DNA from: Thiobacter sp. AK1
Lineage (GTDB): Bacteria > Pseudomonadota > Gammaproteobacteria > Burkholderiales > Thiobacteraceae
Assembly (NCBI RefSeq): GCF_039822265.1
Contig: NZ_JBAJEX010000007.1
Span: 62,001-126,000, forward strand
Length of the DNA: 64,000 nt
Direction of reading: 5' to 3'
Shown: in pieces, positions 1-10,273 of the stretch
How positions within the stretch are numbered: position 1 is the stretch's first letter
Layout of the letters: each line of letters opens with the position of its first letter
Notes under the pieces: model-generated
Told to the model about the DNA's origin: nothing
Seen by the model: only the letters and a program-made list of their open reading frames with translations
Database searches by the model: none
Translations under genes and position numbers: made by a program

Positions 1-17
1 CGAGGAATACAGGCACC

Positions 18-740
18 ATGGCAGGTCATTCCAAATGGGCAAACATCCAGCACCGCAAGGGTCGCCAAGACGCCCGGCGGGGCAAGATCTTCACCAAACT
101 GATCAAGGAAATCACTGTAGCCGCGCGCCTGGGCGGAGGTGATCCCAACTTCAATCCCCGCTTGCGCTTGGCCATCGAGCGGGCGAAAGCCGAGAACATG
201 CCCGCGGAAAACATCGAACGTGCCATCAAGCGCGGCACCGGCGAGCTGGAAGGGGTGAACTATGAGGAAGTGCGCTATGAGGGTTACGGTCCCGGCGGCG
301 CAGCCGTGATCGTGGACTGCATGACCGACAACCGCACCCGCACCGTGGCCGATGTGCGCCATGCTTTCAGCAAGCATGGCGGCAACCTGGGCACGGATGG
401 TTCGGTCGCCTTCCTGTTCAAGCACTGTGGGCAGATCGTGTTTCCCCCCGGCACCTCCGAAGATAAGGTGATGGAAGCCGCGATCGAGGCCGGCGCCGAA
501 GACGTGATCAGCAACGACGATGGCAGCATCGAGGTCATCACCGCGCCCAACGATTTCGCGCAGGTGAAAGCGGCGCTTGAAAAAGCTGGGCTTACGCCCG
601 CATTCGCCGAAATCACCTTCAAGCCCACCACGGAGACCGAACTCAAGGGCGAAGACGCGGTGAAGATGCAAAAGCTCCTCGATGCCCTGGAAAGTCTCGA
701 CGACGTGCAGGAAGTCTATACCTCTGCGGTGATGGAGTGA
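18..740 (+). CDS. yebC: YebC/PmpR family DNA-binding regulator / translation factor
   Basis: A 240-residue protein of the YebC/PmpR (TACO1) family, at the usual family length. The N-terminus [15 protein letters not shown] is the family signature, followed by the conserved [15 protein letters not shown] segment and an acidic C-terminal half. Family members are cytoplasmic; some act as transcriptional regulators, and recent work links the family to relief of ribosome stalling, so the molecular role is known only at family level. The gene stands 10 bases ahead of ruvC on the same strand, the common proteobacterial arrangement, so it probably shares a transcript with ruvCAB. A GAGGA element lies about 11 bases before the ATG. 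The promoter is outside the window. Confidence 0.96.
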   Translation: MAGHSKWANIQHRKGRQDARRGKIFTKLIKEITVAARLGGGDPNFNPRLRLAIERAKAENMPAENIERAIKRGTGELEGVNYEEVRYEGYGPGGAAVIVDCMTDNRTRTVADVRHAFSKHGGNLGTDGSVAFLFKHCGQIVFPPGTSEDKVMEAAIEAGAEDVISNDDGSIEVITAPNDFAQVKAALEKAGLTPAFAEITFKPTTETELKGEDAVKMQKLLDALESLDDVQEVYTSAVME

Positions 741-750
741 GCCACAGGCC

Positions 751-1278
751 ATGCGCATCCTAGGCATCGATCCCGGGCTGCGCATCACCGGCTTCGGTGT
801 CATCGCGCAGGCCGGCGGCCAGCTTGCCTACGTCACCAGTGGCTTTATCCGCACGCCGGAAGCCACGCTGCCCGTGCGGCTCAAGACCATCCTCGACCAT
901 CTCACAGAAATCATCCTGGAACACCGGCCGGAGGCGGTAGCGGTGGAGCAGGTGTTCGTCAACGTCAACCCCAAGTCCACCCTGCTTTTGGGCCAGGCCC
1001 GCGGCGCCGCCATCTGCGCCGCAGTGGCGCAGGGCCTGCCGGTGGCGGAATACACCGCGCTGCAGGTGAAGCAGGCAGTGGTGGGCAACGGGCACGCAGA
1101 AAAGGAGCAGGTGCAGGACATGGTCAGACGTCTGCTTGCCCTGCCCGGCACGCCCTCGCCGGATGCCGCCGATGCCCTGGCTTGCGCGATCTGCCATGCC
1201 CATGGCGGCCAGGGGCTGGGAGGCTTGGCGGGCAACGGCTGGCGCATGCGCAACGGACGCCTGGTGGGACGGCTGTAA
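751..1278 (+). CDS. ruvC: Holliday junction endodeoxyribonuclease RuvC
   Basis: Resolves Holliday junctions by symmetric nicking after RuvAB branch migration. The 175-residue protein has all four acidic catalytic residues at the positions known for the E. coli enzyme: D7 in GIDPG, E66 in VEQVF, and D138 and D141 in SPDAADAL. It sits between yebC and the prenyltransferase gene, whose ATG overlaps the ruvC stop (TAATG). ruvA and ruvB follow, so the three resolvasome genes are together but interrupted by an unrelated membrane enzyme. Confidence 0.98.
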   Translation: MRILGIDPGLRITGFGVIAQAGGQLAYVTSGFIRTPEATLPVRLKTILDHLTEIILEHRPEAVAVEQVFVNVNPKSTLLLGQARGAAICAAVAQGLPVAEYTALQVKQAVVGNGHAEKEQVQDMVRRLLALPGTPSPDAADALACAICHAHGGQGLGGLAGNGWRMRNGRLVGRL

Positions 1279-2225
1279 TGGCGGCACGCGAGCCCACGCT
1301 GGCAGCCCTACCCAACCCGTTTTTGCGCTATTTCCTGGCGACGCGGCCGGCCTTCCTCACCATCACTCTGGTGGGCGCCCTGCTGGGTATCGCCTGCGTC
1401 GTGCATGACGGCATCACGCTCAAGCCTCTCCTCGTGTTCGTCACCTTGTTCGCCGCCCTCGTTACCCATGCCGGCATGAACGTGCTCAACGACTACTACG
1501 ATGCCCTAAGCGGATGCGATGCCCGCAACGTGGATCGCATCTATCCTTACACTGGCGGCAGTCGCTTCATCCAGAACGGAGTGCTCACGCTGCGCGCCAC
1601 CGCGGCCTTTGGCTTTGCCCTGCTCATAGCGGTGATCCCCGCCGGGCTGTGGCTCGCCTGGCATGCCGGCCCAGGGCTGCTGGCCATCGGCGCTTTCGGG
1701 CTGTTCCTCGGCTGGGCCTATTCCGCCGACCCGCTGCGCTTGAACGGCCGCGGCTTGGGCGAGCTGTGCGTAGCCCTGGGCTATTTGCTCGTCGTGGTGG
1801 GGAGCGATTTCGTTGAGCGGCCTGGCTTCGCGACGCTGCCCTGGGTGGCGGGTACGCCTTACGCCCTGCTGGTGACGGCCATCCTCTACGTGAACCAGTT
1901 CCCCGACCGCGCCGCCGATGCCGCCAGCGGCAAGCGCCACTGGGTCGTGCGCCTGTCGCCATCGGTCGCGGCACGCGGCTATGGCGTGTTTTTGCTTTTG
2001 GCCTATGCCGGCCTGCTCACCGGCATCGCCCTGCGTGGCCTACCCGTGGCTGCGGCGGCCGCCCTCGCCGCCCTGCCCTTGAGCCTGCGTGCCTGGTCGC
2101 ATCTAGTGCGCCATGCGGACACGCCGCGGGCGCTCGCCCCCGCCATCCGCGATACCCTGGGCGCCGCCCATCTGGCGGGCCTGCTCATCGCGGCCGCGCT
2201 CATCATCAGCAAAGGCCCGACATGA
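1278..2225 (+). CDS. UbiA-superfamily prenyltransferase (MenA-like)
   Basis: Integral-membrane prenyltransferase of about 315 residues. Both Asp-rich motifs of the UbiA superfamily are visible: [11 protein letters not shown] in the first third and [15 protein letters not shown] in the middle; they bind the Mg-prenyl-diphosphate. About eight hydrophobic segments are evident. The PYTGGSRF stretch resembles MenA-like (dihydroxynaphthoate octaprenyltransferase) relatives rather than UbiA itself, but the aromatic acceptor cannot be deduced. The ATG at 1278 was chosen because it overlaps the ruvC stop codon and removes an upstream extension that lies inside ruvC. The 3' end overlaps the ruvA start as ATGA, so the gene is translationally coupled on both sides. 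Confidence 0.88.
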   Translation: MAAREPTLAALPNPFLRYFLATRPAFLTITLVGALLGIACVVHDGITLKPLLVFVTLFAALVTHAGMNVLNDYYDALSGCDARNVDRIYPYTGGSRFIQNGVLTLRATAAFGFALLIAVIPAGLWLAWHAGPGLLAIGAFGLFLGWAYSADPLRLNGRGLGELCVALGYLLVVVGSDFVERPGFATLPWVAGTPYALLVTAILYVNQFPDRAADAASGKRHWVVRLSPSVAARGYGVFLLLAYAGLLTGIALRGLPVAAAAALAALPLSLRAWSHLVRHADTPRALAPAIRDTLGAAHLAGLLIAAALIISKGPT

Positions 2226-2803
2226 TCGGCCGCATCACCGGGATGCTGCTGGAAAAGCGTCCACCCCAGATCGTGGTGGACGTCAACGGTGTGGGCTACG
2301 AGCTCGACGTACCCATGAGCACGTTTTACAATCTGCCCGCCAGCGGGGAGCGCGTGAGCCTCTACACCCATCTGCTGGTGCGCGAGGATGCCCACTTGCT
2401 CTACGGTTTCGCCAGTGAGGAGGAGCGGGAGACCTTCCGTCAGCTCATCAAGGTGAGTGGGATCGGTGCCAAGACGGCGCTCGCCGTGTTATCCGGCCTG
2501 AGCGTGGCAGAACTGCTGGACGCCGTGGCACGCCAGGAAAGTGCCCGCATCGTCAAGGTGCCGGGCATCGGCAAGAAGACCGCCGAACGGCTGCTATTGG
2601 AGCTCAAGGACAAGCTGGCACCGGTGGCGATCACAGTCCCCGCAGCAGCTCGCAGCGCCGGTAGCGAAAATGACGTGGTCAATGCCCTGCTTGCCCTTGG
2701 GTATAATCCCAAGGAAGCGACCTGGGCAGTGCAGCAGTTGCCCAAGGATGTGTCCGTGTCCGACGGCATCCGCCAAGCCCTCAAACTCCTGTCGAAGACG
2801 TGA
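2222..2803 (+). CDS. ruvA: Holliday junction branch migration protein RuvA
   Basis: DNA-binding subunit of the RuvAB branch-migration complex; tetramers clasp the Holliday junction and recruit RuvB. The 193-residue protein begins MIGRITGML and has the OB-fold N-terminal domain, the acidic pin region, the two helix-hairpin-helix motifs ([10 protein letters not shown] and [19 protein letters not shown]) and a C-terminal domain III of about 45 residues that contacts RuvB. Its ATG overlaps the prenyltransferase stop by 4 bases. Confidence 0.98.
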   Translation: MIGRITGMLLEKRPPQIVVDVNGVGYELDVPMSTFYNLPASGERVSLYTHLLVREDAHLLYGFASEEERETFRQLIKVSGIGAKTALAVLSGLSVAELLDAVARQESARIVKVPGIGKKTAERLLLELKDKLAPVAITVPAAARSAGSENDVVNALLALGYNPKEATWAVQQLPKDVSVSDGIRQALKLLSKT

Positions 2804-2853
2804 GGGGCACTGAGTTACGCGGCCACCGCAGGGGATGCAACGGATAAACCGGA

Positions 2854-3884
<1,031 letters not shown>

Positions 3885-3888
<4 letters not shown>

Positions 3889-4307
3889 GCGAGGCAGCGC
3901 CATCGCCCGCTTCCTTCCTCTGGCCGGTGCGTGTCTATTACGAAGACACGGATGCAGGCGGTATTGTCTATTACGCCAACCATCTCAAGTTCCTGGAACG
4001 GGCGCGCACGGAGTGGCTGCGCACAGCGGGTTTCGAGCAGCCGCAACTATTGCGTGATTTCGGTGTCATCTTCGTGGTGCGCGCGCTGACGATAGAATAC
4101 CTGCGCCCCGCCCGCTTCAACGATCTACTCAATGTGACGGTCCTACCCCTACACCTTGGCCGCAGTGTGCTGGAACTGGCGCAGACCATCGAGCGCGATG
4201 CGCCCCTGGTCACCGCGCGGGTGAAGCTCGCCTGCGTAGAGGCAAACACCTTCCGGCCCACGTCCATCCCCAGCCCGCTGCGCAACCGACTGGAAAGCCT
4301 TTCGTGA
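3885..4307 (+). CDS. ybgC: YbgC-type acyl-CoA thioesterase (hot-dog fold), Tol-Pal associated
   Basis: Small hot-dog-fold thioesterase of about 140 residues. The catalytic Asp lies in [17 protein letters not shown] and is followed by the family's [12 protein letters not shown] helix. YbgC proteins hydrolyse short- or long-chain acyl-CoA/ACP esters and are nearly always the first gene of tol-pal operons, as here. The GTG at 3885 is preferred because it overlaps the ruvB stop (GTGA) and is preceded by GGAACGAG; an in-frame GTG at 3873 would add four residues. The 3' end overlaps the tolQ GTG start in the same GTGA manner. Confidence 0.93.
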
Positions 4308-4987
4308 ACGTGCAACCCTCTACCGATCTATCCTTTCTCGCCCTGGTGGCGAGTGCGAGTCTAGTCGTTAAGCTCGTGATGCTCCTGCTCCTGGTCGCGT
4401 CCTTCCTGTCCTGGCTGTTCATCTTCCAGAAGCTCTTTTCCCTCAGACAGGCGGTGCGCCAGGCTGACGACTTCGAAAGGGAATTCTGGAGCGGCGTGGA
4501 TCTGGCGGCCCTGTTCCAGTCCCTCACCTCGGGGCCCATCGTCGCGCGTGGCATGGCCAAGATCTTCGAGGCCGGTTTTCGTGAATTCAGCAAGCTCAAG
4601 CGCCAGGGGGGCATGGACATCAGCGCGGTGATGGATGGCACCCGTCGCGCCATGCGCGCGGCCTACCAGCGGGAACTGGACCAACTGGAGGGGCGGCTCT
4701 CCTTCCTCGCCACCGTGGGCTCGGTGAGCCCCTACGTGGGACTGTTTGGCACCGTCTGGGGCATCATGAATTCCTTCCGTGGGCTCGCCAATGTGGGACA
4801 GGCCACGCTAGCCCATGTGGCACCGGGCATCGCCGAGGCGCTGATCGCGACCGCCATGGGTCTGTTCGCCGCGATTCCAGCGGTGATCGCCTATAACCGC
4901 TACACCCACGACATCGACCGTCTGGCCACCCGCTACGAAAGCTTCATGGAGGAGCTGTCCAACATCCTGCAACGCCAGGCACGCTAG
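4304..4987 (+). CDS. tolQ: Tol-Pal system protein TolQ
   Basis: Inner-membrane proton-channel subunit (MotA/ExbB family) that works with TolR to energise TolA during outer-membrane constriction at division. The 227-residue protein has a TM segment near residues 20-42, a long cytoplasmic loop, and two further TM segments. The conserved SPYVGLFGTVWGIMNSF motif and LIATAMGLFAAIPAVIAYN are clear. It starts at GTG overlapping the ybgC stop; tolR follows after 6 bases. Confidence 0.97.
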   Translation: MNVQPSTDLSFLALVASASLVVKLVMLLLLVASFLSWLFIFQKLFSLRQAVRQADDFEREFWSGVDLAALFQSLTSGPIVARGMAKIFEAGFREFSKLKRQGGMDISAVMDGTRRAMRAAYQRELDQLEGRLSFLATVGSVSPYVGLFGTVWGIMNSFRGLANVGQATLAHVAPGIAEALIATAMGLFAAIPAVIAYNRYTHDIDRLATRYESFMEELSNILQRQAR

Positions 4988-4993
4988 AACCCC

Positions 4994-5410
4994 ATGAGCC
5001 GCCGTCCCCGCCGCCAGATGAACCAGATCAACGTCGTGCCCTTCATCGACGTGATGCTGGTGCTGCTCATCGTATTCATGGTGGCCGCCCCCCTCATCAA
5101 CCCTGGACAGATCGAGCTACCTCGGGTCGGCCAGCAGCTCAAGCCGCCGGTAGCGCCGCTGGAAGTGATCATCCAGGCCAACAACAGCCTCAAGCTGCGG
5201 GACCGTTCCAAGCCAGGTGGAGAGATCCCCATCAGCCGCCCGGACTTGGTACAGGCGATCAAGGCCAAGCAGGCTACGAACCCGGAGCAAGCGGTGGTGA
5301 TCGCGGCGGACAGGAACGTGCGCTACGAGAAGGTGCTGGAGGTGATGGATCTGCTGCAGCAAAACCAGGTGCGCAAGGTGGGGCTGCTCGCCAAGCCAGC
5401 GGGAAGCTGA
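4994..5410 (+). CDS. tolR: Tol-Pal system protein TolR
   Basis: ExbD/TolR family, 138 residues: a short cytoplasmic tail rich in Arg, one TM helix and a periplasmic domain. The TM carries the essential proton-responsive Asp (about D19 in VVPFIDVMLVLLIVFMV). The periplasmic domain (LVQAIKAKQ, VVIAADRNVRYEKVLEVMDLLQ) matches the family. It forms the stator complex with TolQ and lies between tolQ and tolA with gaps of 6 bases on each side. Confidence 0.97.
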   Translation: MSRRPRRQMNQINVVPFIDVMLVLLIVFMVAAPLINPGQIELPRVGQQLKPPVAPLEVIIQANNSLKLRDRSKPGGEIPISRPDLVQAIKAKQATNPEQAVVIAADRNVRYEKVLEVMDLLQQNQVRKVGLLAKPAGS

Positions 5411-5416
5411 AGGCCG

Positions 5417-6169
5417 ATGGATACGCGCTTGCCTTCCCCCGGCTTCGATACCCTGCGTGCAGGTCTGCTCGCCCTGCTCGTGCATCTCATGTTCTTCGGT
5501 CTGCTCGCCTTCGGCGTGCGTTGGAACCAGCAAGAACCCGAGGCGGTAATGGCTGAACTATGGTCGGAGCTCCCGGTAGCGCCCCGCGCGGCGCCCGCGC
5601 CCGTGCCTGCGCCGGCCCACGCAACCCGCCCTGAGCCCCGGCCCGAGCCGAAAGTAGAACCCAAGGTGGAAGCTGCCAAGCCGGACATCGCCCTGAAGGC
5701 CCGGCCCGAGCCGAACAAGCCCCAGCCCAAAAAAGCACAGCCCACCCCTGCGAGCGAGCCTAAGCCCGCGCCCAAGCCGGCGATCAGCGAGCCCGATCCT
5801 TTGCAACAACAGTTGGCCATGATCGAGCGCCAACAGGCCATGGCGGAAGCGGCGCGCGCGGCGGCGGCCAACCAATCCGTGATCGGTGAGTACAAGGGGC
5901 GCATCAAGCGTAAGATACGCAGCCTCCTCAACCGCCAGCCCTGCGGGGACACCAACGTGCAAGTGGAATTCGACATCACCCTGCTGCCCACGGGGCAGCT
6001 GCGCAGCAATCCGCTACTTACGCGCTCGAGCGGTATTCCGGCCTGCGACCGTGCGGTGGAATATGCCATCGTCCAAGCCGATCCTCTGCCGGTGCCTCCG
6101 CAACCGGAGCTTTTCCAGGCTTTCCGCAATTTGCATCTGATCATCCGTCCCAATGATCCCAATGACTGA
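5417..6169 (+). CDS. tolA: Tol-Pal system protein TolA (energy-transducing link)
   Basis: TolA spans the periplasm, joining TolQR to TolB/Pal. At 250 residues it is shorter than the E. coli protein (about 420). An N-terminal TM segment (residues ~17-37) is followed by a Pro/Lys/Glu/Ala-rich linker with repeated PEPK-like units, then a short alanine-rich helix (IERQQAMAEAARAAAANQ) and the globular TolA-C/TonB-like domain with C-G-D in RQPCGDTNVQVEF and a second Cys in GIPACDRAVEYAI, which can form the usual disulfide. The shortening is in the helical domain II, which is variable across the family. The stop lies inside the tolB start region. Confidence 0.93.
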   Translation: MDTRLPSPGFDTLRAGLLALLVHLMFFGLLAFGVRWNQQEPEAVMAELWSELPVAPRAAPAPVPAPAHATRPEPRPEPKVEPKVEAAKPDIALKARPEPNKPQPKKAQPTPASEPKPAPKPAISEPDPLQQQLAMIERQQAMAEAARAAAANQSVIGEYKGRIKRKIRSLLNRQPCGDTNVQVEFDITLLPTGQLRSNPLLTRSSGIPACDRAVEYAIVQADPLPVPPQPELFQAFRNLHLIIRPNDPND

Positions 6170-7487
6170 GCTTCGCCTATCGCGCCTCTTAATCCGCCTG
6201 ATTGGGCTATTCGTGGCCGCTTGGCTGTCCACCGCCCAGGCCGCCCTCACCATCGAAATCACGGGTGGGGCCGCTTTGCAGATTCCGGTGGCCATCGCGC
6301 CGTTCCAGGGCGAGGAGGCCTGGCGTGACCGCCTCTCCGGCATCATCGCCGCCGATCTCGCCCGCAGCGGCCAGTTCAAGATCGTGAGCACCGCCGGGGT
6401 GACGCCCCTGCCACGGCAGCCGGCGGACGTGAAGCTCGCCGACTGGAAGGCGCGCGGCGCGGCAGCGTTGGTGATCGGCAACGTGGTGAGCCAGCCGGGC
6501 GGGCGTCTAGACGTGCAGTTCCGGTTGCTCTCCACCATCAAGGAGGATCCCGCCTCGCCGGGCGGCGTCCAGCAGCTCGCGGGCTTCAGCCTGCCAAGTA
6601 GCCCCACCCAACTGCGCCTGACCGCCCACCAGATCGCCGACATCATCTACGAAAAGCTTACCGGCGATCTCGGCGTGTTCGCCACCCGTATCGCCTATGT
6701 CACCAAACGCGGCGGCCTGTACGAACTGCAGGTGGCGGACTCCGATGGGGTCAATGCCCAGACGGTCTTCAGCTCGCGCGAGCCCATCATGTCCCCGGCC
6801 TGGTCGCCGGATGGCACGCGACTGGCCTATGTCGCCTTCGAAAGCAAGAAGCCGGTGATCTACGTGCAGGAACTGGCGACCGCACGCCGCTTTGTCCTAG
6901 CCAATTTCAAGGGCAGCAACAGTGCCCCCGCCTGGGCGCCGGATGGCCGCCAGCTCGCCATCGTGCTCACCAAGGACGGCACCTCGCAAATCTATGCCAT
7001 CAACGCGGACGGCACCGGCCTGAAGCGCCTCACCCACAGCAGCGCCATCGACACCGAACCAAGCTGGTCGCCAGACGGGCGCTATATTTTGTTCACCTCC
7101 GACCGTGGCGGCAGCCCCCAGATCTATCGCATGCCCGCCTATGGCGGCGAGCCCGTGCGCCTCACCTTCCAGGGCAGCTACAATGTCACGCCACGCTACA
7201 GCCCCGATGGCAAGAGCTTCGTCTTCATCCAGCGCGAGGGCGGCCGTTTCCGCGTGGCCATGCAGGAGATCGCCTCCGGACAAGTGCAAATCCTCACGGA
7301 CAATCAGCTCGATGAATCCCCCAGTTTCGCCCCCAATGGCAAGCTCATCCTCTACGCCAGCGAGCAGGGTGGCAGAGGGGTGCTGGCCGCAGTATCCAGC
7401 GACGGCCGGGTCAAACAGAAGCTCACCACCGAAGCGGGCGACGTGCGTGAACCGGCATGGGGACCCCGCCTCAAATCGCAACCCTGA
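6153..7487 (+). CDS. tolB: Tol-Pal system periplasmic beta-propeller TolB
   Basis: Periplasmic protein of 444 residues bridging TolA and Pal. It has a Sec signal peptide ending about STAQA-A (residues ~29-30), an N-terminal alpha/beta domain (ITGGAALQIPVAIAPF) and a C-terminal six-blade propeller made of repeated WSPDG/APDG units with LAYV/ILFTSDRGG-type strands. The ORF overlaps tolA by 17 bases; ATG codons at 6153 and 6162 are both possible starts, the second sitting right on the tolA stop. It is followed after 30 bases by pal with its own Shine-Dalgarno. Confidence 0.96.
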   Translation: MIPMTELRLSRLLIRLIGLFVAAWLSTAQAALTIEITGGAALQIPVAIAPFQGEEAWRDRLSGIIAADLARSGQFKIVSTAGVTPLPRQPADVKLADWKARGAAALVIGNVVSQPGGRLDVQFRLLSTIKEDPASPGGVQQLAGFSLPSSPTQLRLTAHQIADIIYEKLTGDLGVFATRIAYVTKRGGLYELQVADSDGVNAQTVFSSREPIMSPAWSPDGTRLAYVAFESKKPVIYVQELATARRFVLANFKGSNSAPAWAPDGRQLAIVLTKDGTSQIYAINADGTGLKRLTHSSAIDTEPSWSPDGRYILFTSDRGGSPQIYRMPAYGGEPVRLTFQGSYNVTPRYSPDGKSFVFIQREGGRFRVAMQEIASGQVQILTDNQLDESPSFAPNGKLILYASEQGGRGVLAAVSSDGRVKQKLTTEAGDVREPAWGPRLKSQP

Positions 7488-7517
7488 TTTTTTTCACGTA
7501 AACGAAAGGAGCACACG

Positions 7518-8051
7518 ATGAAACGACTCAGCCTGGGATTACTCTTGGTCAGCCTGCTAGCCGGCTGCGCCAGCACCGAACCCGCGAAGGAGCAGCCGCG
7601 CGCCGCGGTGGAAGATCGCACCGCCCAGCCTACCACTGCTGGCGGCGAAGGTGCAGCGCGCCCTTTGGTGCCACCCACGACCTCGGTGAATCCCCTCACC
7701 GATCCCAACAACATCCTGTCTAAGCGCAGCATCTACTTCGACTACGATAGCGACGCCATCAAGCCCGAGTACAAGGCCATCATCGAGGCCCACGCACGCT
7801 ACCTGTTGGAGCACAAAGCGGCCAAGGTATTCCTCCAGGGTAATGCCGATGAGCGCGGCAGCCGCGAATACAACCTGGCCCTGGGTCAGCGCCGGGCCGA
7901 TGCGGTGCGCAAGATGATGAGCGTGCTGGGCGTGCCGGAAAGCCAGATGGAATCGGTGAGCTTCGGCGAGGAAAAACCCCGCGCCACCTGCCATGACGAG
8001 TCCTGCTGGTCCCAGAACCGGCGCGTGGACATCGTCTATCAGGGCGAGTGA
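7518..8051 (+). CDS. pal: Peptidoglycan-associated lipoprotein Pal
   Basis: Outer-membrane lipoprotein, 177 residues. The lipobox LLAGC places the acylated Cys at residue 17 after a short hydrophobic signal. A Pro/Thr-rich linker leads to an OmpA-like domain that binds meso-DAP of peptidoglycan; the characteristic IYFDYDSDAIKPEY, GNADERGSREYN and NRRVDIVY segments are all present. AAAGGAG-like ribosome binding sequence (aacgaaaggag) stands 7 bases before the ATG. cpoB follows with almost no gap. Confidence 0.97.
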   Translation: MKRLSLGLLLVSLLAGCASTEPAKEQPRAAVEDRTAQPTTAGGEGAARPLVPPTTSVNPLTDPNNILSKRSIYFDYDSDAIKPEYKAIIEAHARYLLEHKAAKVFLQGNADERGSREYNLALGQRRADAVRKMMSVLGVPESQMESVSFGEEKPRATCHDESCWSQNRRVDIVYQGE

Positions 8052-8052
8052 T

Positions 8053-8847
8053 ATGGCACGCCGCGCGCGCGAGCTGCTGCTTTTGGTCATGCTGGGTGCC
8101 AGTGTGCCCGCCGTGGCGGGCCTGTTCTCAGACGACGAGGCCCGCGCGCGCATCCAGGCCCTGGCGCAGGAAAACCAGAAACTGCGCGAAGACCTCAAAG
8201 CCCTGGAGGAACGCGTCGGCCGGCTCGATGCGCAACTCCGCGCCCAAGGCCTCATCGATCTGGTGCAGCAAGTGGAGGGTCTGAAGGCGGAACTCGCCAA
8301 GCTGCGCGGCCAGTTGGAGGTCAACAGCCACGCAGTGGAAACGTTGGACAAACGTAGCCGCGATCTGTACGTGGACCTGGACGACCGCCTGCGCAAGCTG
8401 GAGACGGGTGCGACCCCGCTAGCGGCACCGGCGGCGGCTGCCGCTGGCACGCCTGGCGCCGCCACCGACACGGGCGCAGAGAGCCGGGCATACGAGGCTG
8501 CCTTCAACCTGTTCAAGATCGGCAACTACCAGGCCGCCATCGCCGCCTTCGAAAACTTCCTCAAGACCTATCCCGCAAGCCCCCTGGCCGCCAACGCCCA
8601 GTACTGGATCGGCAATTCCTACTCGGCCCTGCGTGACTACAAGACTGCCATCGCAGCCCAGCAGAAGCTCTTGAGTCTCTATCCCAACAGTGCCAAGGTG
8701 CCGGATGCCTTGCTCAACATGGCCAGTGCGCAGACCGAGCTGGGCGACCGCGCCACGGCACGCAAAACGCTGGAAGACCTGGTAGCGCGCTATCCCACTA
8801 GCCCCGCTGCCGACATTGCGCGCAAGCGACTTAGCAGCCTCAAGTAG
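8053..8847 (+). CDS. cpoB: Cell division coordinator CpoB (YbgF), TPR protein
   Basis: Periplasmic protein linking Tol-Pal to PBP1B activity during constriction. About 264 residues: an N-terminal signal peptide (RARELLLLVMLGASVPAVAG), a coiled coil of about residues 25-115 (LAQENQKLREDLKALEERV and repeats) that trimerises in E. coli CpoB, an Ala-rich hinge, and C-terminal TPR-like repeats (YEAAFNLFKIGNYQAAIAAFENFL, AQYWIGNSYSALRDY, TELGDRATARKTLEDL). The ATG at 8053 is used because it directly follows the pal stop and begins the signal peptide; the ORF is open further upstream inside pal. Confidence 0.93.
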   Translation: MARRARELLLLVMLGASVPAVAGLFSDDEARARIQALAQENQKLREDLKALEERVGRLDAQLRAQGLIDLVQQVEGLKAELAKLRGQLEVNSHAVETLDKRSRDLYVDLDDRLRKLETGATPLAAPAAAAAGTPGAATDTGAESRAYEAAFNLFKIGNYQAAIAAFENFLKTYPASPLAANAQYWIGNSYSALRDYKTAIAAQQKLLSLYPNSAKVPDALLNMASAQTELGDRATARKTLEDLVARYPTSPAADIARKRLSSLK

Positions 8848-8855
8848 CGGGAAAC

Positions 8856-9785
8856 ATGGCCACGGCCTTAATCACCCATCCGGCGTGCCGGCGCCACGAG
8901 ATGGGGTCGGGCCACCCGGAGCGGCCGGCGCGGCTTTCCGCCATCGCCGACGCCCTGGCCGCAGCCGGCCTGGCCCACCGCCTGCTCAAGCTCGATGCAC
9001 CAGCAGCGGAGGACGAGCAGCTTTTGCGGGTGCATGCGCCCGCCTATTTGCGTCGCATCATCGCCGCTTCACCGGAAACGGGGCTCGTCGCCCTGGATCC
9101 GGACACCGCCCTCAACCCCCATTCCCTCATCGCCGCGCGCCACGCCGCGGGGGCCGTAGTGGCTGCCGTGGACGGTGTTGTGCGCGGCGAGCTCACCAAC
9201 GCCTTCTGCGCCGTGCGGCCGCCCGGCCATCACGCCTGCCGGGAGCGAGCAATGGGCTTTTGTATCTTCAACAACGTCGCGGTGGGTGCCGCCCATGCCC
9301 TCACCGCGCACGGTCTGACGCGCGTGGCCATCGTGGATTTCGACGTGCACCACGGCAATGGCACCGAGGAGATCTTCCACGACGATCCCCGGGTGCTTCT
9401 CGCCTCCAGCTTCCAACATCCTTTCTACCCCTTCAGCGGGGCGCATTCCGGCAACGCGCACATCCTTCCCATGCCCTTGCCGGCCGGCACCGATGGCCGG
9501 GGCTTTCGCCATGTCTGGGAAACCGTGGGCCTGCCGGCGCTGGCGCGCTTCGCGCCGCAACTGATTCTGATCTCGGCGGGTTTCGATGCCCATCGCGACG
9601 ACCCCCTTGCCGGGCTCATGCTCGTGGAAGCAGATTTCGCTTGGCTTACGCGCGAGGTGCTGGCCATCGCCGCGGCCACCTGCGCCGGCCGCGTGGTCTC
9701 CACGCTGGAAGGCGGCTACGATCTGAGGGCGCTGGCATTGAGCGCCGCCGCCCACGTTCAGGAACTGGCGAGCGCCGCCGCGTAG
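8856..9785 (+). CDS. Zn-dependent histone deacetylase family protein (acetylpolyamine/acetoin-type)
   Basis: A 309-residue arginase/deacetylase-fold hydrolase. The charge-relay and Zn-binding motifs are complete: RPPGHHA with the paired His, [22 protein letters not shown] (Zn ligands D and H), [14 protein letters not shown] (third Zn ligand D) and LEGGYD. Bacterial members deacetylate acetyl-lysine, acetylpolyamines or related N-acetyl amides; the substrate cannot be read from sequence. It starts 8 bases after cpoB, so it may be the last gene of the tol transcript. Its last 28 bases overlap the convergent macrodomain gene. Confidence 0.92.
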   Translation: MATALITHPACRRHEMGSGHPERPARLSAIADALAAAGLAHRLLKLDAPAAEDEQLLRVHAPAYLRRIIAASPETGLVALDPDTALNPHSLIAARHAAGAVVAAVDGVVRGELTNAFCAVRPPGHHACRERAMGFCIFNNVAVGAAHALTAHGLTRVAIVDFDVHHGNGTEEIFHDDPRVLLASSFQHPFYPFSGAHSGNAHILPMPLPAGTDGRGFRHVWETVGLPALARFAPQLILISAGFDAHRDDPLAGLMLVEADFAWLTREVLAIAAATCAGRVVSTLEGGYDLRALALSAAAHVQELASAAA

Positions 9786-10273
9786 GCACGGCATGCGCGC
9801 TCGCTGAAGCAGACGAAATAGACTTTTTCGATCTCGGGATAGTCGTCTAGCGCCGCTCGCACCTCGCGCACGGCGATCGCCGTAGCGCGCGCCAGAGGAA
9901 AGCCATAGGCGCCGGTGGAAATGGCGGGAAACGCAATGGTTTTCAACCCTTTCTCGTGGGCCAGCCGCATGCTTTCCCGGTAACAGCTCGCCAACAAGAC
10001 ATCCTCATTCCGGTCACCGCCGTGCCAGATGGGGCCCACGGTGTGAATCACGAAGCGTGCGGGCAAACGGAAGCCGGGCGTAAGGCGTGCTTCGCCGGTG
10101 GGACAGCCGTGCAGTTTCTTGCATGCATCGAGCAGCTCTGGGCCGGCGGCGCGATGAATGGCGCCGTCCACCCCGCCGCCGCCCAGCAAGCTCGTGTTAG
10201 CGGCGTTGACGATGGCATCCACCGCCAGCCGGGTGATATCGCCCTCGACGATTTCGATGCGGCCGTCCATCAC
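9758..10273 (-). CDS. Macrodomain protein, O-acetyl-ADP-ribose deacetylase-like (YmdB type)
   Basis: A stand-alone macrodomain of 171 residues that binds ADP-ribose and, in the MacroD/YmdB class, hydrolyses O-acetyl-ADP-ribose or removes mono-ADP-ribose. The class signatures are visible: [20 protein letters not shown] with the catalytic Asn/Asp-containing loop, [11 protein letters not shown], and [10 protein letters not shown]. Its start overlaps the proB stop as ATGA, so it is translationally coupled to proB. It converges with the deacetylase gene and overlaps its 3' end by 28 bases. Confidence 0.93.
   Translation of the reverse strand: MMDGRIEIVEGDITRLAVDAIVNAANTSLLGGGGVDGAIHRAAGPELLDACKKLHGCPTGEARLTPGFRLPARFVIHTVGPIWHGGDRNEDVLLASCYRESMRLAHEKGLKTIAFPAISTGAYGFPLARATAIAVREVRAALDDYPEIEKVYFVCFSERACRAYAAALASS

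Noticed and set aside
5600..5800. Proline-rich low-complexity stretch as a repeat element
   Set aside because: It is the normal PEPK-type linker of TolA.
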